From: Chloroflexota bacterium
GTDB lineage: Bacteria > Chloroflexota > Anaerolineae > Aggregatilineales > UBA3940
DNA: 10,358 bases
NCBI GenBank assembly: GCA_011051745.1
Contig: DRKO01000070.1
Location: forward strand, 1 to 10,358
Direction of reading: 5' to 3'
The notes beneath the pieces are model-generated. The model saw only the letters and a list, made by a program, of their open reading frames with translations, did no database searches and was not told the DNA's origin. A program made the translations under genes and the position numbers. Positions within the stretch are counted from its first letter, which is position 1, and each line of letters starts with the position of its first letter. Of the stretch, positions 7,364 to 10,358 are shown in pieces.

Positions 7364-8749
7364 ATGAGCAACTATCCTGTGGTCGCCCTTGTCGGGCGGC
7401 CTAATGCTGGCAAGTCCACACTGTTTAACCGCATCATCGGGCAGCGGCGGGCCGTCATCCATGATCGCCCCGGCACAACCCGCGACCGGCAACAGGCCGA
7501 TACCGAATGGCAGGGCGTGGCCTTTACGCTGGTGGATACGGGGGGCATCGAGGCGCTGGACGGCGTGACGACCGGCCAGATTGACCCGCTGGCCGAAGAT
7601 TCGGCCCAGTTCATCCATGAGATACGGGAACAGGCCGAGATCGCGATGGCGGAGGCGGACGTTATCGTCTTCGTCGTTGACCTGACGACCGGCATCACAG
7701 CGGCGGATGAGTACGTGGCCGAGTTGCTGCGCCGCACCGACAAGCCGATTATCATCGCTGCCAGCAAGGGGGACAATCCGGAGCGACGGGCGAACGCCGC
7801 CGAGTTCTACGCTCTGGGGCTGCCGGCGGAGGTGTTCGCCGTCTCCGGTCTGCACGGGACAGGAGTGGGCGATCTGCTGGACGCGATCGTCGAGGCGCTC
7901 CCCCGCAGAGTGCCGGAGGGCGAAGAGGAAAACGACGATTCGCTCAAGATCGCAATTGTGGGGCGGCCCAACGTCGGCAAGTCATCGCTGCTGAACCGCC
8001 TGCTGGGCGAGGAGCGCGTGATCGTCAGCCCGGTGGCGGGGACAACACGCGACGCGATAGATACGCGGCTGATGTGGTACGGGCAACCCGTCACGCTGAT
8101 TGACACCGCCGGTATCCGCCGCCGGGGGCGCATCACGCCGGGCGTGGAGAAGTACAGCGTCCTGCGGGCGCTGCGGGCGATCAAACGGGCCGATGTCGTC
8201 CTGCTGCTGATTGACGCGGTGGAAGGCATCACCGCGCAGGATGCCCACATTGCGGGCTTCATTCTGGACGAGAACAAGAGCGCGATCGTCCTGGTCAACA
8301 AGTGGGACGCGGTCGAAAAAGACACGTATACGATGCTCGACTACACGGGGCGCGTGCGCGAGGTGCTGAAGTTCATGCCCTACGTGCCGGTGCTGTTCAT
8401 CTCGGCCAAGACGGGGCAGCGCGTCGGCAAGATTCTGCCGCTGGCGGCCCGGATTCGGGAAGAGCGGTTTACGCGCATCCCCACCGCTGAGGTGAACCGC
8501 ATCGTCCGGGACGCCGTCGCCAGGCAGCCGCCCCCGACAAAGGCGGGTAAGCGACTCAAAATCCGGTACGCCAGTCAGGTGGCGGTGGACCCGCCGCGCT
8601 TCCTGTTCCACGTCAACGACCCCGATCTGGTGCACTTCACCTATGAGCGATATCTGGAAAACCAGATTCGGGAGGCCTATCCCTTCACCGGCACGCCGAT
8701 CCTGCTGCACTTCCGCCGCAGCAGTGAGGATCGGCGCAGGCGACGCTGA
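7364..8749 (+). CDS. der: Double-GTPase ribosome assembly factor Der (EngA)
   Basis: An essential-type GTPase acting in maturation of the 50S subunit. The 461-aa protein has both G domains and the C-terminal KH-like domain. G-domain 1: P-loop GRPNAGKST (11-19), GTTRD (37-41), DTGG (58-61), then SKGD (134-137) where NKxD is expected and VSGLHG (160-165) where SA is expected. G-domain 2: GRPNVGKSS (200-208), GTTRD (226-230), DTAG (247-250), NKWD (312-315) and SAK (347-349), all standard. A KH-like domain runs from about 368 to 450 and ends in an Arg-rich tail. G-domain 1 also carries a longer segment after DTGG (about 65-95) than the E. coli protein. The start is ATG 7364, giving the family's usual N-terminus; an in-frame ATG at 7310 lies within cdaR. 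It is 10 nt after the cdaR stop with no clear ribosome-binding site, so coupled translation is likely. Confidence 0.97.
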   Translation: MSNYPVVALVGRPNAGKSTLFNRIIGQRRAVIHDRPGTTRDRQQADTEWQGVAFTLVDTGGIEALDGVTTGQIDPLAEDSAQFIHEIREQAEIAMAEADVIVFVVDLTTGITAADEYVAELLRRTDKPIIIAASKGDNPERRANAAEFYALGLPAEVFAVSGLHGTGVGDLLDAIVEALPRRVPEGEEENDDSLKIAIVGRPNVGKSSLLNRLLGEERVIVSPVAGTTRDAIDTRLMWYGQPVTLIDTAGIRRRGRITPGVEKYSVLRALRAIKRADVVLLLIDAVEGITAQDAHIAGFILDENKSAIVLVNKWDAVEKDTYTMLDYTGRVREVLKFMPYVPVLFISAKTGQRVGKILPLAARIREERFTRIPTAEVNRIVRDAVARQPPPTKAGKRLKIRYASQVAVDPPRFLFHVNDPDLVHFTYERYLENQIREAYPFTGTPILLHFRRSSEDRRRRR

Positions 8750-8797
8750 GAGAGCGTCTGATCGCGCGGCGGTTGCCTGTGCGGGGCGAGGGCCATC

Positions 8798-8830
8798 GCG
8801 AACCGGTGGGGCGACCACGCAGCCGGTTGC
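8798..8830 (+). terminator. Possible hairpin terminator after der
   Basis: AACCGG (8801-8806) pairs with CCGGTT (8823-8828). The stem can continue with GC (8798-8799) against GC (8829-8830) around one bulged G, and a small TGG/CCA pairing can form in the loop. It begins about 50 nt after the der stop. No T-tract follows, so termination is only a possibility. The rest of the 8750-8943 gap contains a repeated octamer ACGCAGCC (8817-8824 and 8847-8854) and the promoter of the next gene. Confidence 0.28.
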
Positions 8831-8905
8831 AGATAGGGGGCTAGCGACGCAGCCCGTGGATGCTTGAGGAAAGCCATAAAGCCCCGCCCCTCTTCGGGCC
8901 TCCGC

Positions 8906-8934
8906 TTGCCAGCTCTGCCGGGGAGCGGTACGAT
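8906..8934 (+). promoter_or_regulatory. Sigma-70-type promoter giving a near-leaderless mRNA for the SH3 gene
   Basis: TTGCCA (8906-8911, five of six matches to TTGACA), a 17-nt spacer, and TACGAT (8929-8934, four of six matches to TATAAT). The ATG of the SH3-domain gene begins 10 nt after the -10 box, so transcription would start within a few bases of the start codon. Consistent with this, no Shine-Dalgarno sequence is placed in front of the ATG; the nearest purine run, GGGGAG, is about 18 nt away. Confidence 0.5.
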
Positions 8935-8943
8935 CTGCCAGCT

Positions 8944-9741
8944 ATGAAAACAGCCCGGAACACATCACGCAACAGAGTCCGCTTTCTGCTTCTCATCCTG
9001 ATTATGGTGCTGGCCGCGCCGGGCATCGGCGCAGGGATCGCCCTCGCCGCCGAGGGTCCGCCCATCGCTCAGCAACCCTCCCCGACACCCGCCCCCGGCC
9101 AGATTCAGCTACCGACCGCCACACCGACCATCATCGGCGGCCCGACGGCAACCCCCACCCGCACGCCGACGATCACGCCCGTGCTGGTCGAGGCCATCGG
9201 CGAGGCCAACCTGCGCACCGGGCCGGGCCTGAACTTTGAACTGGTGGGGACGCTCACGGCAGGTAATCCCGTCCCCCTGATCGGGCGCTCGGTGCGCTTC
9301 CCCTGGCTGCTCGTCGCCTGGGAAGACGCCCCCGACGGACAGGCGTGGGTGTTTGAGCAGCTTGTGCGCGTCATCGGGGACATCACCACCGTTCCCATCG
9401 TCGAGGAGCCGGAACCGCCCACCGTAGACCCCACTCAGGAGGCCATTCAGGCGACGGCGGCGGTGCTTCTGCAAACGCCCGGCGCGGCCGAAACGGCCAC
9501 GGCGACCGCTTTCGCCGTCCCGACCGGAGCCTTCACCCAGACGCCGGACGGCGCTTCCGGCGCGGTTCCCGGCCTGCTGCCGACCTTCACGCCCCCTGAT
9601 CCATACGTCCAGCCGAGCGTCCTTCCGCCGCCGGTTACCTCCTCCCCTCAGAGAGGCGGCATCCCACCCGCCGTGCTGATCATCTCTCTGGGCGCAATGG
9701 GCGTGCTGACGCTGGCGGTCGGGCTGCTGCGGCGTCTGTAG
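8944..9741 (+). CDS. Exported SH3-domain protein with Pro/Thr-rich linkers and C-terminal membrane anchor
   Basis: A 265-aa surface protein of unknown specific role. Residues 1-35 form a signal peptide (basic N-terminus, hydrophobic 14-35, a likely signal peptidase I site at ALA-A 33-36). A Pro/Thr-rich linker (40-80) leads to one bacterial SH3-like domain at about 81-146, recognised by EANLRTGPGLNFELVGTL (87-104) and the closing GQAWVFEQLVRV (132-143). A second Pro/Thr/Ala-rich stretch (150-240) precedes a C-terminal transmembrane helix (about 241-262) ending in RRL. Bacterial SH3 domains commonly bind cell-wall peptides or polysaccharide, so a wall-facing anchored protein is a fair inference. 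ATG 8944 is chosen because the signal peptide begins there; an in-frame ATG at 8860 would put 28 polar residues in front. Its stop is 9 nt from the stop of the convergent peptidase gene. Confidence 0.8.
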   Translation: MKTARNTSRNRVRFLLLILIMVLAAPGIGAGIALAAEGPPIAQQPSPTPAPGQIQLPTATPTIIGGPTATPTRTPTITPVLVEAIGEANLRTGPGLNFELVGTLTAGNPVPLIGRSVRFPWLLVAWEDAPDGQAWVFEQLVRVIGDITTVPIVEEPEPPTVDPTQEAIQATAAVLLQTPGAAETATATAFAVPTGAFTQTPDGASGAVPGLLPTFTPPDPYVQPSVLPPPVTSSPQRGGIPPAVLIISLGAMGVLTLAVGLLRRL

Positions 9742-9750
9742 GGTCGCCGG

Positions 9751-10358
9751 TCAGGGAGCTTCTCCGCGCAGGTCCCGGTATCCCATCTCGATCATCCAGG
9801 GACAGAGGTACGGCTCGCCATACCGATCGGGGATCGGCGGGTCTTCGGGCAGGCCGTTAAACCCCCTGAAATACCCCGCCGGGCCGGTCAGTTGCTCCTG
9901 CGCCGCTTCGGAAAGCTCCGCATCCCCGATGGCGATGGCGTGGATATGAATCGGCGAGCCGGGGTACAGTTCGTCCGTCTCACGCACCCAGGCCGCAAAC
10001 CCCGCCTGCCGCAGCGCCCGGATGACGGCCTGCTGTTCCTCCTCGGAGAGGACGCGACTCCGGTCGCTCGTGTCCCGCACCGAGAGATCAACCGCGCCCC
10101 CTCCGTCATGCGTCCCGAAGCTTGCGCTCACCCCGCCGGGGGTGTAAGACCCCTGCGTGATCGCCGCCCGGAAGTCATGTGCCCCGCCGTAGAGTTGCTG
10201 GGCATGATCCAGCATCCAGAGCGTGCGGGCATTCAGCAGCATCCCGTGAATCACAAACCGCGTGTAATCGTCCGGCGGGCGCAGGCATCCGAAGGGTGTG
10301 GGCGACGGGCTGGGGAGAGGCGAAGGAGTGACCGTCGGGGTGGCGGTGGGGGTCGGAA
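9751..10358 (-). CDS. LAS/M15-type zinc metallopeptidase (D-Ala-D-Ala carboxypeptidase-like), N-terminus beyond the window
   Basis: A partial gene with 201 codons visible; the frame stays open to the right edge. Residues are numbered from the in-frame GTG at 10254. THDGGGAVDLS (48-58) gives the H-x6-D motif (His49, Asp56) in the HxxGxAxD form typical of VanY/M15 enzymes. SPIHIHA (100-106) gives the H-x-H motif (His103 as probable base, His105 as third zinc ligand). Such enzymes cut D-Ala peptide bonds of peptidoglycan or related peptides; the exact substrate is unknown. GTG 10254 is unlikely to be the true start: upstream in frame lie GCLRPPDDYTRF and then a Pro/Thr/Ser-rich linker reaching the window edge, so a signal peptide or other domain should lie outside. 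The gene converges on the SH3-domain gene, and both are probably cell-envelope proteins. Confidence 0.78.
   Translation of the reverse strand, partial: PTPTATPTVTPSPLPSPSPTPFGCLRPPDDYTRFVIHGMLLNARTLWMLDHAQQLYGGAHDFRAAITQGSYTPGGVSASFGTHDGGGAVDLSVRDTSDRSRVLSEEEQQAVIRALRQAGFAAWVRETDELYPGSPIHIHAIAIGDAELSEAAQEQLTGPAGYFRGFNGLPEDPPIPDRYGEPYLCPWMIEMGYRDLRGEAP

Noticed and set aside
8643..8867. 74-codon plus-strand frame across the end of der
   Set aside because: Mostly inside der in another frame; the remainder is low-complexity with no ribosome-binding site.
8881..8900. GC-rich GCCC / GGGC hairpin upstream of the SH3 gene as terminator for der
   Set aside because: Only four base pairs and no T-tract; weaker than the 8798-8830 hairpin.
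9730..9749. CGGCG / CGCCG hairpin between the two convergent genes as a bidirectional terminator
   Set aside because: Only 5 bp with a 10-nt loop, overlapping the SH3 stop codon and with no T-tract on either side; too weak to call.

Overview
This GC-rich window most resembles a chromosomal segment of a Chloroflexota bacterium of the Anaerolineae type. That assignment is inferred from the secreted proteins with Pro/Thr-rich linkers (PTATPT-like runs), the lipoprotein glycosidases, and the combination of a TPR protein, CdaA, a YbbR protein and Der. No rRNA, tRNA or other phylogenetic marker is present to confirm it. No mobile element, CRISPR array or tRNA gene was seen.

Layout. Positions 57-2551 (minus strand) hold a two-gene operon of exported lipoproteins. 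A GH5-like glycosidase is transcribed first, followed 14 nt later by a GH114/TM1410-like TIM-barrel protein. A strong GC hairpin lies just past its end, near the left edge. A divergent intergenic region (2552-2881) carries a good extended -10 promoter for the plus strand. The plus-strand block then runs: a 743-aa cytoplasmic TPR protein (2882-5113), the diadenylate cyclase CdaA (5225-6067), its membrane-anchored YbbR-domain partner CdaR (6073-7353), and the ribosome-assembly GTPase Der/EngA (7364-8749). The cdaA-cdaR-der genes are only 5 and 10 nt apart, so they are very probably cotranscribed. After a 194-nt gap with a plausible promoter comes an exported SH3-domain protein with Pro/Thr linkers and a C-terminal membrane anchor (8944-9741). 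It converges, 9 nt away, on a minus-strand LAS/M15-type zinc peptidase that runs off the right edge.

How the genes fit together. CdaA makes the second messenger c-di-AMP at the membrane and CdaR is its usual partner. In Firmicutes the operon normally continues with glmM; here der follows instead and a TPR gene precedes. The right-hand pair (SH3 protein and zinc peptidase) looks directed at the cell surface or cell wall, and the left-hand pair at extracellular polysaccharide. Most of the window is recognisable housekeeping or cell-envelope content. The most unusual points are the altered guanine-recognition motifs in G-domain 1 of Der, a Val in place of the clan GH-A Asn next to the catalytic acid of the GH5-like protein, the near-leaderless promoter of the SH3 gene, and mutually exclusive hairpins in front of cdaA.
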